Origin: UBA6163 sp031411655
GTDB taxonomy: Bacteria; Planctomycetota; Planctomycetia; Pirellulales; Pirellulaceae
DNA length: 64,000 nucleotides
Direction of reading: 5' to 3'
NCBI GenBank assembly: GCA_031411655.1
Contig: JANOBM010000036.1
Location: 1-64,000, forward strand
The translations under genes were made by a program, and so were the position numbers. The notes beneath the pieces are model-generated. The model was given only the letters and a program-made list of their open reading frames with translations. It searched no databases and had not been told where the DNA came from. This document shows, in pieces, positions 27,240 through 37,800 of this stretch; positions within the stretch are counted from its first letter, which is position 1, and each line of letters opens with the position of its first letter.

Positions 27240-27524
27240 ATGCCAAATACACCTACAGCCAAGAAACGCCTCCGTCAAAACGAAAAACTTCGCGTTCACA
27301 ACAAGGGCTTCCGCAGCGCTCTGCGAACCCAAGTCAAGAAGGTGCGATCTGCAGTTGAGGCTGGAAATCTTGAGGTGGCAGCCGCCGAATTTCGTTTAGC
27401 AACCAAAAAGCTCGACAAAGCTGCGTCCAGCTGCTTGATTCATCGTAACGCAGCCGCGAGAACAAAGAGCCGCTTGAGTCAATTGATCAAGAAGGCTTCT
27501 CAGCCGGCAAGTACGGGTTCCTGA
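27240..27524 (+). CDS. rpsT: 30S ribosomal protein S20
   Basis: Basic 94-residue protein of the small ribosomal subunit, binding 16S rRNA. Seen: MPNTPTAKKRLRQNEKLRVHN, RSALRTQVKKV and a C-terminal IHRNAAARTKSRL motif, which is the S20 signature (usually NAAARKKSRL). Length is standard. It stands alone, as is common for rpsT. Upstream, TTGACA at 27171-27176 is a possible -35 element but no good -10 follows at normal spacing. No Shine-Dalgarno is evident before the ATG. Confidence 0.95.
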   Translation: MPNTPTAKKRLRQNEKLRVHNKGFRSALRTQVKKVRSAVEAGNLEVAAAEFRLATKKLDKAASSCLIHRNAAARTKSRLSQLIKKASQPASTGS

Positions 27525-27540
27525 GCAACTCGCTAACCGC

Positions 27541-27561
27541 CCACGACTACTGTGGTTTTAT
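27541..27561 (+). terminator. Weak candidate terminator after rpsT
   Basis: CCAC, seven-base loop, GTGG, followed by ttttat. The stem is only four base pairs, so this is weak, but the position 16 bases after the rpsT stop is right. Confidence 0.3.
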
Positions 27562-27815
27562 CATTGAAGGGGTTTGCTTCGCAGGCCTCGCTTGGTTAGG
27601 TGGATTGCGCCCGGAAAACGGGCTTCTCATCAGCGCCTCTCCCCACTTGATCGGCAACGGTCGCCTTCTTTTCATTTAACGCCGCTCCCATTCGTTCCTA
27701 TCCCCACTGGCAGCGAACCCTTGCGCGTTTTTTGTCACTTGCCTTTCACACCCGAACGGCGGCAACCTTTACCCTAAGGGTTAGCAAGTGATGACCGTCT
27801 ATCATGCACCGAAAA

Positions 27816-27860
27816 CCACCGGGTAACGCCCAGGGTAGCCCCACCGGGTAACGCCCAGGG
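27816..27860. repeat. 20-bp direct repeat, period 25
   Basis: Two perfect copies of ccaccgggtaacgcccaggg at 27816-27835 and 27841-27860, separated by tagcc. In the spacer upstream of the kinase gene. Confidence 0.9.
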
Positions 27861-27968
27861 CCAATCCCCGTCCGACGCTCTTCGCTTCAGTACGAATTTT
27901 GTGCCGGTACCGTATCGAGACTTTCCGATCGAACCAACCAAGCCATTACAAACATAAGCGGGACAAAA

Positions 27969-30900
27969 GTGACGACGCCAAACTCCGAACAGCCCGACGA
28001 CGGTACTCGTGGCCCTTTGCAACCGGAGAAATCAAAGTCGAAGGAAGAGCAAATCGAGACCATCGATGGTCGCGACGTCTCGACTTTGGGCCAAGTCCCC
28101 AAGGTGTCCGACCCATGGCTAACCATTGAACAGCCGTCTTCGACGGGGTCTTCTGGTACGACTCCACCGATGACTGGGACCAAAGCGACCGACGTGTTGG
28201 GTGCATCGGGTAGGACGAGCGGGTTGGACGAAACCGTCGCTCCTTCAGTCCAGGACACCGAATTTGAAAAAGAGATCGAGACGATTTGTCGTCGCTTTGA
28301 AAGCGAGTTTGCCAGTGTTACCGTGCCGACGATCGAAGATTTTCTGCCGCTTCATTTCACAGGTATCGTACGGTCTGCATTGATTGAGCGATTGCTGGTC
28401 ATCGAGCTAAAGATGCTTCGTCTGAAAAATAAGAGCATCGACACCACGATCTACTTGTCGCGTTTCGCAGAGCACCAACAGGCAGTCCGTTCAGCGATTC
28501 GCAACTACGATCAGATGGCCGGGCAAGACACTTTGCTTGCACAGTCTCCCGTTTCAAGTGGACCGGGTGTCTCCAGTGGCTCCCTCGGCGGATCAGCGAG
28601 TGTTGGCTCACGATTTCATCCCATTAAGCTTCATGCAAAAGGGGGGCTCGGTGCAGTGTACTTGGCCAAGGATGCCGAAATCGGACGAATGGTAGCGTTA
28701 AAAGAGATCCAGTCTCACCATTCGCTGGATCGTTCAAGCCAAGATCGGTTCGTTACTGAAGCGATTGTGACCGGTTCGTTGGAACACCCGGGAATCGTCC
28801 CGGTGTATGGGCTTGGACGGTATCAAGATGGGCGTCCTTACTATGCGATGCGATTTATCCAAGGCACCAGTTTCCAAACCGCCATCAGTAACTTTCATAA
28901 GAAGCACCCAGTTAAGGAATCTCAGGACTTCTTTTCGCGAGATTTCAAATCGCTGATTCGTACTTTTATCGAACTCTGCAGCGCGATGTATTACGCCCAC
29001 GAGCATGGTGTTTTGCATCGCGACATCAAGCCTGATAACGTCATGCTTGGAAAATTTGGCGAAACGATGGTAGTGGACTGGGGGTTGGCAAAGGTACTCC
29101 GCGGCGACCAAGTGTCGACACCTGCCGAGTACGACAATGCGACTCTCCGCGCACTCGACGGGGACACGATGGTTGGCGTCGTGATGGGGACGCCCGCGTA
29201 CATGAGTCCCGAACAAGCCAATGGAAAGCAGGATGAGTTGAAAGCGACAACCGACATCTATAGCCTTGGTGCCACACTTTTTACGGTACTCACCGGCGAG
29301 CGGCCGATCGACGGTAAATCAAGTGTTGAGGTGGTTTTGAATGTGCGACAAGGCAATATTCGTCGCATCGAAAACATCTCACCTCACGCACCTCGGGCGA
29401 TTGTCTCGATTTGCTACAAGGCAATGAAAACCGATCCCAAAAGTCGTTATCAGACCGCGGGTGAAATGGTGGAAGAGCTCGAACGCTGGCTCGGCGACGA
29501 GTTGGTTCTTGCCCACAAAGACTTGGAGCGACCCATTGAGCGATTGGGCCGTTTGGTGAGGCGTTACCATACCTGGGCTGTTGCCGGAGCCATGTTCTTG
29601 GCTGCCTTCGTCGTCCTTGCGGCGGCTGCCGTGATACTCATCAACCGAGCGCGCGGACGTGAGGTCATCGCGAAGCTTCAAGCTCAGGAATCAAAGGCTG
29701 AAGCGATGCAGCGTTATCGGCAATCCAGGTCTGCGATCGACACGTGGCTCGTGGGAAGCAACGATGCTTTGCTGTTCTATCCAGGAACAAATTCGATTCG
29801 TCAACGCATGTTACAACTTGCCGTCGACGATTATCAACGTTTAGCAAGCAGCCCCAATCGTGACCCCGATATTGAACTTGAGCGAGCCCGGGCTTTGCTT
29901 CGGCTCGGTGACATTCAGCAGATGCGGCAAAGATTCGATGATGCGCGGACTCAGTATGCCGCCGCCGTGGTGACGCTTGATGGAATCAACGCAAGCGATG
30001 CTCTCGCGGTCGCTCGTGACGCCGAAAAGGCAAACGCATTGCTTCGACGCGGAACTTCATTTTTTAAAGAACAGGAGCTGGACGCCGCATCCGCCGAATT
30101 CACTCAAGCGGTTGCTCAGCTACAGTCGCTTGCCCGAATTCACCTGCAGGATCCAACGATCACACGATACCTTGCTGCAGCGTTGTTTAACGTCGGCGAG
30201 CTGGAGTTTGAACGAGGTAAAAATGATTTAACCATTGAATCGCTTGATGCTGCGGTCAAGCAATATGCCATTCTCACTGCGTTAGTCGAAGACCCGTCTC
30301 TCGCATTGACGGATAATGTCAAAAAAGAGTCGCTGCTCGGCAGCGTGCAATCGCGTGCACTGCAAGCTCGCGCGCTGACCGCGATGGGCAAGTTCAATGA
30401 AGCGGATGCCGTCTTCACTGCTGCCATCGACGTGTTGAACGACCCTGCACTGAAAGATACTGACGATCCCGACATTGTCGATGCGCTTGCATCTATCCAT
30501 CTTGCGCATGCCGAGACACTTCGAACGCAAGGCCTCCAGTCGAAACTCGAAGACTCATTGGTTGCCGCAGTGGAAACCTATCGAGACTTGGTGAAAGCGA
30601 TTCCGGACTCGCCAAAGTACGCAGAGAACTTAGCGATGGCTTTGACGGATCTGGGGATCGCCAAGCAGGATCACGGTCAATCGATCGATGCCAAGCCCAT
30701 CTTGCTTGACGCCTCTTCCCATTGGCAAGACCTACTGCAATTGTATGCAGAGGTTCCGCGATTCCACGAAGAGTCAGCAGCGTGCGAGGATGCACTGGCT
30801 CAAGTAATACTCGATGCGACGAACGATCCAAACGAGGCGATGGTGCACGCACAGTCGTCGGTTCAAACTTATCAAGAGCTGGTTGAGCTCTCCCCGGAGA

Positions 30901-31571
30901 CTCCTGAATACAGTCACCGATTAGCAGTATCTCGCAGTCATGCGGCGATCGATTTACTTCGACTGGAGCGACCTGACGACGCGGCGCAGGTGTTTGCTGC
31001 TGCCGAAAAGGGACTGCGCGAGTTAATCACCGCGTACCCGGATACAACGGCCTATCGGCATTCCTTGGCGCACGTTTTGAATCACATTGGGAGCCATCTG
31101 CTCGCAACTGGCAAACCGGATGATGCGAAAGGCATGTTTTCGGAATCGATCAAGCGGTGGACGGAGCTCGCCGAAAGCGGTCACGCCGACGCCGCAAACG
31201 AGCTGGTGTTGTTGTATTTAACTTGTCCAGTGATCGAGCTGCGCAACCTTGAGGCCGCCGTTAAGTTTTCCGGCATCGCTGGTCAGTCAGCTCCACAAAA
31301 TGCTCGCTACAAAGCATACCGTGCCATCGCGTTGGCGTTGAGTGACAAGACGCAACAGGCGAAAACGCTCTTGGATGAAATTCAAGCAGAGCAAGGTCAG
31401 TGGGTTGGACGAGATCTGTTTGCCTTAGCGATTCATAGCCAGAAAACCAATGATGGTCAAAGCGAAGATTGGCTCGCCAAAGGGAAGGATTGGCAGCAAG
31501 CGAATCAACCGGGCAGTAGTGTATTAAGTCGAATCAGTGAGTTGGCGGAAGCGACATCGCTAAAACCTTAG
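27969..31571 (+). CDS. Membrane Ser/Thr protein kinase with TPR-like C-terminal region
   Basis: 1200 residues from the GTG at 27969. Order: a low-complexity Ser/Thr/Pro N-terminus (1-95), a helical segment (96-185), kinase domain (about 216-510), one transmembrane helix (about 537-560, GAMFLAAFVVLAAAAVILI) and a long helical C-terminus with repeated Ala/Leu patterns like TPR units. Kinase motifs: GGLGAV glycine loop, Lys245 in VALKEI, Glu264, HRDIKPDN at 350-357, DWG in place of DFG at 370-372, and TPAYMSPEQA activation end. It is a Hanks-type kinase of the PknB/Stk group expected to phosphorylate Ser/Thr in the cytoplasm, with the repeat domain on the other side of the membrane. DWG is common in planctomycete kinases. 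Signal and target unknown. Confidence 0.88.
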   Translation: MTTPNSEQPDDGTRGPLQPEKSKSKEEQIETIDGRDVSTLGQVPKVSDPWLTIEQPSSTGSSGTTPPMTGTKATDVLGASGRTSGLDETVAPSVQDTEFEKEIETICRRFESEFASVTVPTIEDFLPLHFTGIVRSALIERLLVIELKMLRLKNKSIDTTIYLSRFAEHQQAVRSAIRNYDQMAGQDTLLAQSPVSSGPGVSSGSLGGSASVGSRFHPIKLHAKGGLGAVYLAKDAEIGRMVALKEIQSHHSLDRSSQDRFVTEAIVTGSLEHPGIVPVYGLGRYQDGRPYYAMRFIQGTSFQTAISNFHKKHPVKESQDFFSRDFKSLIRTFIELCSAMYYAHEHGVLHRDIKPDNVMLGKFGETMVVDWGLAKVLRGDQVSTPAEYDNATLRALDGDTMVGVVMGTPAYMSPEQANGKQDELKATTDIYSLGATLFTVLTGERPIDGKSSVEVVLNVRQGNIRRIENISPHAPRAIVSICYKAMKTDPKSRYQTAGEMVEELERWLGDELVLAHKDLERPIERLGRLVRRYHTWAVAGAMFLAAFVVLAAAAVILINRARGREVIAKLQAQESKAEAMQRYRQSRSAIDTWLVGSNDALLFYPGTNSIRQRMLQLAVDDYQRLASSPNRDPDIELERARALLRLGDIQQMRQRFDDARTQYAAAVVTLDGINASDALAVARDAEKANALLRRGTSFFKEQELDAASAEFTQAVAQLQSLARIHLQDPTITRYLAAALFNVGELEFERGKNDLTIESLDAAVKQYAILTALVEDPSLALTDNVKKESLLGSVQSRALQARALTAMGKFNEADAVFTAAIDVLNDPALKDTDDPDIVDALASIHLAHAETLRTQGLQSKLEDSLVAAVETYRDLVKAIPDSPKYAENLAMALTDLGIAKQDHGQSIDAKPILLDASSHWQDLLQLYAEVPRFHEESAACEDALAQVILDATNDPNEAMVHAQSSVQTYQELVELSPETPEYSHRLAVSRSHAAIDLLRLERPDDAAQVFAAAEKGLRELITAYPDTTAYRHSLAHVLNHIGSHLLATGKPDDAKGMFSESIKRWTELAESGHADAANELVLLYLTCPVIELRNLEAAVKFSGIAGQSAPQNARYKAYRAIALALSDKTQQAKTLLDEIQAEQGQWVGRDLFALAIHSQKTNDGQSEDWLAKGKDWQQANQPGSSVLSRISELAEATSLKP

Positions 31572-31820
31572 GGTTTGGTTCTCCACGTTTTCGGTCCATG
31601 GTTCGGTTGAGTTCGCCAACACGTGTTCACTTTCGGAGGTGTCTTGATGGAAGGCGAGCTTCAAAGCCGTCGTCGTGAATCAGCCGCAAAGCGATGAAGT
31701 CTTCGGTCTTGTACAAACGCTAACCAGAAGCTCCGGCGTTTGATCGGAACATCTGCGCGGAAAGTTGGTCGGCTTTCGAAGACTGCGTTGATTTCGATGC
31801 GATCCACTCCTCGTGGCCTC

Positions 31821-31840
31821 CTTTGGTCTCCTTTGGTCTC
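31821..31840. repeat. 10-bp tandem duplication
   Basis: ctttggtctc occurs twice head to tail at 31821-31830 and 31831-31840, in the spacer upstream of the receptor gene. Confidence 0.85.
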
Positions 31841-31995
31841 ACCGTTAACCTGGGCAGACTTTTCTAACGCGTTGCCATGCGGCTCACGTGGACGCTCGGG
31901 GGGATCCGAATGTACCGATTGTGTCGGATATCGCAGTCATCCGGTGCCTTGATTGCTTGCAACGCGTCAAAACGTTGGTCGGTACCGCGTTTAGC

Positions 31996-32002
31996 GAGAG
32001 GA
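31996..32002 (+). promoter_or_regulatory. Ribosome binding site deciding receptor start
   Basis: GAGAGGA five bases before the GTG at 32008. This and the resulting signal peptide favour GTG 32008 over earlier or later starts. Confidence 0.6.
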
Positions 32003-32007
32003 AAATT

Positions 32008-34623
32008 GTGAAAACCACCGGATTGGGTCTCAGGATGACAGGCCTTCGTATTTGGATTGGGACAGCAGCTGTGAGTCTAATGATTCAGGGCTTTGTTTCG
32101 ATGTCCGCAAGGGCCGACGAGTTGTATCCATTCGACTTTCCGGTTGTCGCTGAAACCGATGCCGTCCATGCTCGTGGGCTAAGTCCGCTCGAAGCGGAGA
32201 GCGGCACGCAGCCAGCTTGTACCGCGGCTAAGTTACCTAGGCTAACCCAACAATTCAATCGGTTCGAGGTCATCGCGGCAGGTCCGTTGGATTTACGGCT
32301 TTTCGAGTTTGACTCGGGTGTATCGTTGAATGGTAGTGAGGAGCCGGGGGGAGGGGTGCGACAATCGTCGATGCTCCAGCCGACGCCGTTTTTGGCTCCA
32401 AGAGCCGCGTTCGCTCCGGGAGTGGCTCAAACCGATGCGGCGGCGGGGCTTTCCAATGCCTTGTTTGCTTCGGGGGATGTTGACCGAAGTCTGCTGCGAC
32501 AGGCCAAACTGGGTACGGGCGGATTCGGAGTCGATTACGTCCAAGGCGAAGAAGGGCTTTCAAATGTTGCAACCGACGTGGGGAGTCTTCTTGGAAAGTC
32601 TCCTCGCGCTTTGGGCGTGAGTGTCCAGCGTCGAACGCCGGTGATCAACGACCCGCGTGTTCGTGGTTCGCGTATTGGTTCTCTTTCTGCATCTGGGTCC
32701 CACTGGGTACCCGCCCGAGTCGATTTAGATACGGTGCTGAGCAAGATCGATTCCCGTCAAGTTGGCGATGTTGTTGTCATTCCTGGTCCATATAGTTCGC
32801 TGTACGGTCCTGGGTTCCAGTTTGTCGATTTTGAGTTGGCGCGATCGCCGAGGTACGAGGACGGCTATGCGGTGCACGGTCGATCGAGCGCAGACTTCAA
32901 AAGCAATGGCGGACAAGTCTTTGGGCAGCAGACGGTCTTGATGGGTGACGAGACTTGGGGCGCTCGTGCGAGTTATGCTGAACGGCATGGAAGCGATTAT
33001 GTGTCGGGCGACAACGACCAAATCGCGTCGAGTTATAACTCACGGGAGTTTACCATCGCTTATGGCGAAGACTTAGGCGACGGCCGATCGGTCGAGTTCA
33101 GCCTTTTGCGACTCGATCAAACCGATCTGGAGTTTCCAGGCTATGTGTTCGATATCGATTACTTGGTGACCGACGGTTATGGAGTTGAGTACGTCGACGA
33201 AAACTGCACATTCGGTGATCGCTTTGAAACGGACCTCTGGTACAACCGAACTCGATTCAATGGCAATGCCCAAAGTCAGGCAAAACGAAATCAATTTCCA
33301 TTTTTGAATCGCATCAACTACATCGGTAACACCGATGTCGACTCGATGTCCACGGGTTATCGCCAGGGCTGGACTTGGGGAGAAGACCGTGATGATTCGA
33401 AGGTCACCGTCGGCCACGATCTTCGCTATGTCAAACAGGAGCTTAATGAAACCGCGAGCGGGGTCACTCAAGGACTCCCTATTCCGTTTGCCAATCGCAA
33501 TTCCCCGATCCCCAATTCTTTCTCGGCAAACCCAGGGTTGTTTACGGAGTATCGGGAAGCAGTCGGTGAAGCATGGACATTTAAAAGCGGAGCAAGAGTC
33601 GATTTTGCGCAAACCGACATTGTCGATGACCCCCAGAAGTTAGCATCCGTCGGACTGGGGACGCTGCCTGCTACCTATGCAGAGATTGTTGGAACCGATG
33701 AGTTTCAACAAGAGTTTTATCTCTGGAGCCTCTACGGTACGTTGGAACGTAAGATCAACACGGAGACAACCGGATCATTTAGTCTTGGTTATGCCGAACG
33801 CCCACCCACGTTAACGGAGTTGTACGCGGCTCAGCCTTTCATGTTGCTACTTCAAAATGGATTGAACAACGTGACCGGCGATCCGACATTGGATAAAGAG
33901 AGCCTGCTTCAATTTGATGTGATGCTGGATTATCAGAATGACCAGTTGAAGGCTGGTGTCCGAGGATTCCATGCATGGGGATTCGATTATGTAACGTTCG
34001 AAAATACCGATGTGAACCGTGGACCGCCTAACAACCAAATCACACAAGTCAGTCTACGAAGTGTGAATACTGATTTGGCAACGTTGGCAGGGTTTGAATC
34101 CTTCGCCGAACTGTTTCCTCAGGATGAATTGACGCCTTTCGTTACTGTGCGCTATGTGGATGGACGTGACCGAACTCGTAACGGTGACTTCGCCACACGA
34201 GATGGTCGTTCCGGCACGCCATCGGTCAAAGTCATCAACCAATCGCGTGGGTTTTTTGGCGGCATCCTGGGGGCAAATGCGGAACCATTGCCAGGCATTT
34301 CGCCACTTGAAACTCGGATCGGCGCTCGGCTTAGAAACTCGGTGCAAAACGAACGTTGGAACATCGAAATGGCGGCACGAATCGTGGACAATCAAGATCG
34401 TGTTGCGACAAGCCTGCTGGAGAATGCAACCGCAGGCTTTACTGTCTGGGATCTTCGTGGAACATTTCGACCGCTTACAAAACGAGATCTCACGCTCGTC
34501 ACGGGTGTCGAAAATTTCACCGACAAACAATACCGTGAGCATCTCGATTTTCGGTCGCTCACCGGTGTGTCGGTTTTTCAGCCAGGTGTGAATTTTTACT
34601 TCGGGGCCGATCTCAACTACTAG
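32008..34623 (+). CDS. TonB-dependent outer-membrane receptor-like protein
   Basis: 871 residues. GTG 32008 gives a signal peptide (GLRIWIGTAAVSLMIQG, ending SARADE). A region of about 130 residues without recognised family features follows. Then a plug-like domain: GSRIGSLSASGSHWVPAR, a VVVIPGPYSSLYGPGF segment like the loop that opens the barrel, and then many alternating aromatic/polar strands (for example RASYAERHG, REFTIAYGEDLG) with Gly/Asp-rich turns. It ends in VENFTDKQYREHLDF...GVNFYFGADLNY, typical of the last TonB-dependent receptor strands and terminal aromatic. Such receptors import siderophores, B12 or glycans with energy from TonB-ExbB-ExbD, none of which is nearby. Substrate unknown. 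No SusD-like partner is adjacent. Confidence 0.8.
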   Translation: MKTTGLGLRMTGLRIWIGTAAVSLMIQGFVSMSARADELYPFDFPVVAETDAVHARGLSPLEAESGTQPACTAAKLPRLTQQFNRFEVIAAGPLDLRLFEFDSGVSLNGSEEPGGGVRQSSMLQPTPFLAPRAAFAPGVAQTDAAAGLSNALFASGDVDRSLLRQAKLGTGGFGVDYVQGEEGLSNVATDVGSLLGKSPRALGVSVQRRTPVINDPRVRGSRIGSLSASGSHWVPARVDLDTVLSKIDSRQVGDVVVIPGPYSSLYGPGFQFVDFELARSPRYEDGYAVHGRSSADFKSNGGQVFGQQTVLMGDETWGARASYAERHGSDYVSGDNDQIASSYNSREFTIAYGEDLGDGRSVEFSLLRLDQTDLEFPGYVFDIDYLVTDGYGVEYVDENCTFGDRFETDLWYNRTRFNGNAQSQAKRNQFPFLNRINYIGNTDVDSMSTGYRQGWTWGEDRDDSKVTVGHDLRYVKQELNETASGVTQGLPIPFANRNSPIPNSFSANPGLFTEYREAVGEAWTFKSGARVDFAQTDIVDDPQKLASVGLGTLPATYAEIVGTDEFQQEFYLWSLYGTLERKINTETTGSFSLGYAERPPTLTELYAAQPFMLLLQNGLNNVTGDPTLDKESLLQFDVMLDYQNDQLKAGVRGFHAWGFDYVTFENTDVNRGPPNNQITQVSLRSVNTDLATLAGFESFAELFPQDELTPFVTVRYVDGRDRTRNGDFATRDGRSGTPSVKVINQSRGFFGGILGANAEPLPGISPLETRIGARLRNSVQNERWNIEMAARIVDNQDRVATSLLENATAGFTVWDLRGTFRPLTKRDLTLVTGVENFTDKQYREHLDFRSLTGVSVFQPGVNFYFGADLNY

Positions 34624-34857
34624 AGACGTCTCGCATCGTTGAAGCGTTCGAGTCACCACCACAGGAGTCCGCCTGTCGCGTGTTGATTACGAACAAAATC
34701 GCCTCTCATTCGCCCAAACCATCCGCCATCCAGCTAGTCAGGCAGGTTAAGTTCGGGCTATTCTTGTGGTTAGATGTTTGGTCAGGAATCGTATTGCTTG
34801 CGATCCCTTATGCTGCCAATGATGAGACGGATTGTCGTCCACAGAACCCACATAAAC

Positions 34858-37800
34858 ATGCTCAAAATGTCGTTTTCCAATCGATCTCCTCGCCAAAGAG
34901 GCGGGAACACTTTGCTTTCGGTCCGGTTTTGGCTTGCCCTTAGCTTGATAGTTGCCGCGTCCGCTCATGGTCTTGACGCTGCGATGGGGGCGGATTCGGT
35001 GACGTCTGGGCCCGCTGAACCGGTCGTAGCAGCCGCTTCCGGCGAAGCGATGCAGTCGATGGAAGCGATGCGATTGCCGATGGGTTGGAAACGTGAACTG
35101 TTTGCTGCGGAGCCAAACGTTGCCAACGTTGTCGCATTCGATATTGACAATCAGGGGCGCGTCTATGTTTGCGAGTCTTTTCGGCAAAACCGTGGCGTAA
35201 CCGATAATCGAGCGCACGACGACCAATGGCTTTTGGCGGACTTAGCCGCCAAGACAGTGCAAGACCGAATCGATTTCCACAAACGATTACTTGGTGAGGG
35301 GGTGATAGCCTATACGCAGCAAGATGACCGTGTTCGCCGCATTCGTGATACCGACGGAGATGGTCAAGCGGACGAGTCGATCGTGGTTGCAAATGGCTTC
35401 AACCAGATTGAAGATGGAACCGGCGCAGGCGTGTTAGCGCGCGGTAACGTGGTCTACTACACTTGCATCCCCAAACTATGGAAGTTGATCGACACCGACC
35501 AGGATGGACACGCTGACGATCGTGTCGTACTGAGCGACGGTTACGGCGTTCGAGTTGCTTTTCGCGGTCACGATATGCACGGTTTGATCCTTGGCCCAGA
35601 TGGCCGACTCTATTTCAGTATTGGCGATCGCGGGCACTACATCACGAAGTCGGACGGGACGGTTCTGTCGGATCCATCCAGCGGTTCGGTGTTTCGATGC
35701 GAACTGGATGGAACAGGCCTTGAGGTGTTTGCCAGTGGGCTGCGGAATCCACAGGAGCTTGCCTTCAATGATTACGGCGACCTCTTTACCGGCGACAACA
35801 ACAGCGATAGCGGGGACAAGGCGAGACTTGTTCAGGTCGTGCCGGGAGGTGACACGGGTTGGAGAATGTACTACCAATATTTGACTGACCGCGGTCCATT
35901 CAATCGCGAAAAAATTTGGCATCCATTCCACGAAGAACAGCCGGCTTATATTGTCCCGCCAATCGCTAATTTTGGGGACGGTCCCTCAGGGCTTGCATTC
36001 GATCCCGGGACTGGCGTTGATCCCACAGTTCGCGGGAATTTCTTTCTCTGTGATTTTGGTGGGGGCACGAGCAACAGTGGAGTACGGTCGTTCCGTTTGG
36101 AGGCCGACGGTGCATTCCACAAACTCGCCAACAGTGAACAACCCATTTGGAATGTGATGGCGACCGATGTTGCTTTTGGGCCAGATGGGGCGCTGTGGAT
36201 CAGCGATTGGGTTCAGGGCTGGGACGGTGTGGGCAAGGGGCGTCTGTATCGTTTAATGGGGCCTGAGTTTAATTCCAAGGCTGCGGCAGAAGTCAGTGAA
36301 ATTCTCCGCAGTGAATGGTCGGCTAAATCGGCTCAGGAACTCGTGTCGTTGCTTTCGAATCGCGATCGTCGGGTTCGTAACGAAGCGACCTGGGAACTCG
36401 CTCATCGCCAAAGCCTGGCACCGATGTTAGCCGTAGCGATGGACGCGAGTGCCGAGCGATTGTCGCGGCTTCATGCGATATGGGGTATAGAGCAAACGGT
36501 TCGTAAGTCCACTGAGGCCACGCCAGAGCTCGAAGCCGTATCAGCATCGATTGGCTCGCTACTCACAGACAAAGACGAGTTTGTACGAGCTGCTGCTGTG
36601 CAGTTTGTGGGTCTTCACGTTATGGGCCTTCACGGCGCTGCGGGTAGCTCTCCGGCTGTGCGATCGTTGCTATCGGATGAATCGTCGCGCGTTCGGTTTC
36701 ATGCGATGTTAGCGGTGGCATCGATGGCGCAGAAAAAGGCAGCCTACCCTGAGGTCGTTTCCGATACTGTGCTTTTGTTGGAGCAGAATGATAACCGTGA
36801 CCCGATGCTGCGACATGCGGGAATCATGGCGCTTGTCGCCAGTGGTAACGTCGATGCGATCGTTGCCCTCAAAGGCCACGGAAACCTGTCGGTTCGGCGC
36901 GCCGCGGTCGTCGCTTTGCGGAGACTTGCGTCCTTTCGGGTCGCGGACTTCCTTCAAGACGCATCTCCGTTGGTTGCTTTGGAGGCCGCGCGGGCGATTC
37001 ACGATTCCCCAATCGCTGCTGCGTTCGATTCCTTGGCGAAAAAAATTGGAGAAGTCGACCAGGCGGACGATGCGATGGTCCGCCGCGTACTGAATGCGAA
37101 TTATCGCCTCGGTACCCAAGAGAACGCGGAAGCACTTGCCACCTATGCAGCTCGCCCGGTAGCCCCGATTGCCATGCGGCTGGAGGCGATGGAAATGTTG
37201 AGAGCTTGGGGTAGTCCTGACCCACGAGATCGCGTGCTGGGCGACTATCGGGCCATCGAGACTCGGCCGACTGACACGGTCGTCGCTGCCTTGACGAAGT
37301 CGTTGCCGACAATCTTACAAAATGCCGACGAGGTGAGAGATGTGGCGGTAGCAGTGGCTGCAAATTACGCCATGGTAGAAGTCTCTCCATTTCTTGAGCA
37401 GCGCGTGGTCGATCTGAACTTGAAACCTGAAACTCGCGCTGACGCGTTGTTGTCCCTTGCGAAGTTGAAGCCCGCTCCTGCGCTGAAGGCCGCACTCTCC
37501 CTGCTTGACGCAAGTCAAGTGAAGCTTCGCATCGCGGCTTGCAAGACGGTAGCAAGTTTGGCGCCCGCTGATTCGATCGCCCCACTGCTAAAGGCATCAC
37601 AAAGTGATTCACGGGAAGAGCGTCAAGCGGCTTGGGATACACTGGCGACGATCGATCTACCCGAAGCAAGGAAGGTGATTGTCGACGGCGTGCGAAAGTA
37701 TGTCGCAGGAGAGGTGCCCGCTGATACTAGCTTAAACATTGTGGAGGCCGCCGGAGATTGGCTTGATCCGGCCATCGCCAAGGAACTTTCTGACCATCAA

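Larger units (their letters stand above)
27525..27968. other. 444-bp spacer after rpsT with direct repeat
   Basis: No gene supported. It holds a weak hairpin/T-run just after rpsT and a 20-base direct repeat about 110-150 bases before the kinase. No tRNA or riboswitch shape recognised. Confidence 0.6.
31572..32007. other. 436-bp spacer between kinase and receptor genes
   Basis: No gene supported. The receptor frame is open from 31888, but a better start lies at 32008. It contains a 10-bp tandem duplication. I looked for a cobalamin riboswitch because a TonB-dependent receptor follows and did not find its conserved boxes. Confidence 0.55.

Noticed and set aside
27120..27332. Longer N-terminus of cobA-hemD
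   Set aside because: It overlaps rpsT and its leader on the other strand, and the CobA domain begins normally at 27119.
27816..27860. CRISPR-like repeats
   Set aside because: Only two copies with a 5-base gap, no spacers of 25-45 bases and no cas gene nearby.
31572..32007. Cobalamin riboswitch ahead of the TonB-dependent receptor
   Set aside because: I did not find the conserved B12 box or GGTG/GGGAA core; the receptor substrate therefore stays open.
31888..32007. Longer receptor N-terminus beginning at 31888
   Set aside because: It gives about 40 residues before the signal peptide; GTG 32008 has a ribosome site and yields a normal export signal.
36869..37669. 266-residue open frame on the minus strand
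   Set aside because: It lies wholly opposite the HEAT-repeat part of the PVC haem protein and has the low-complexity Arg/Pro/Ser composition of an antisense frame.
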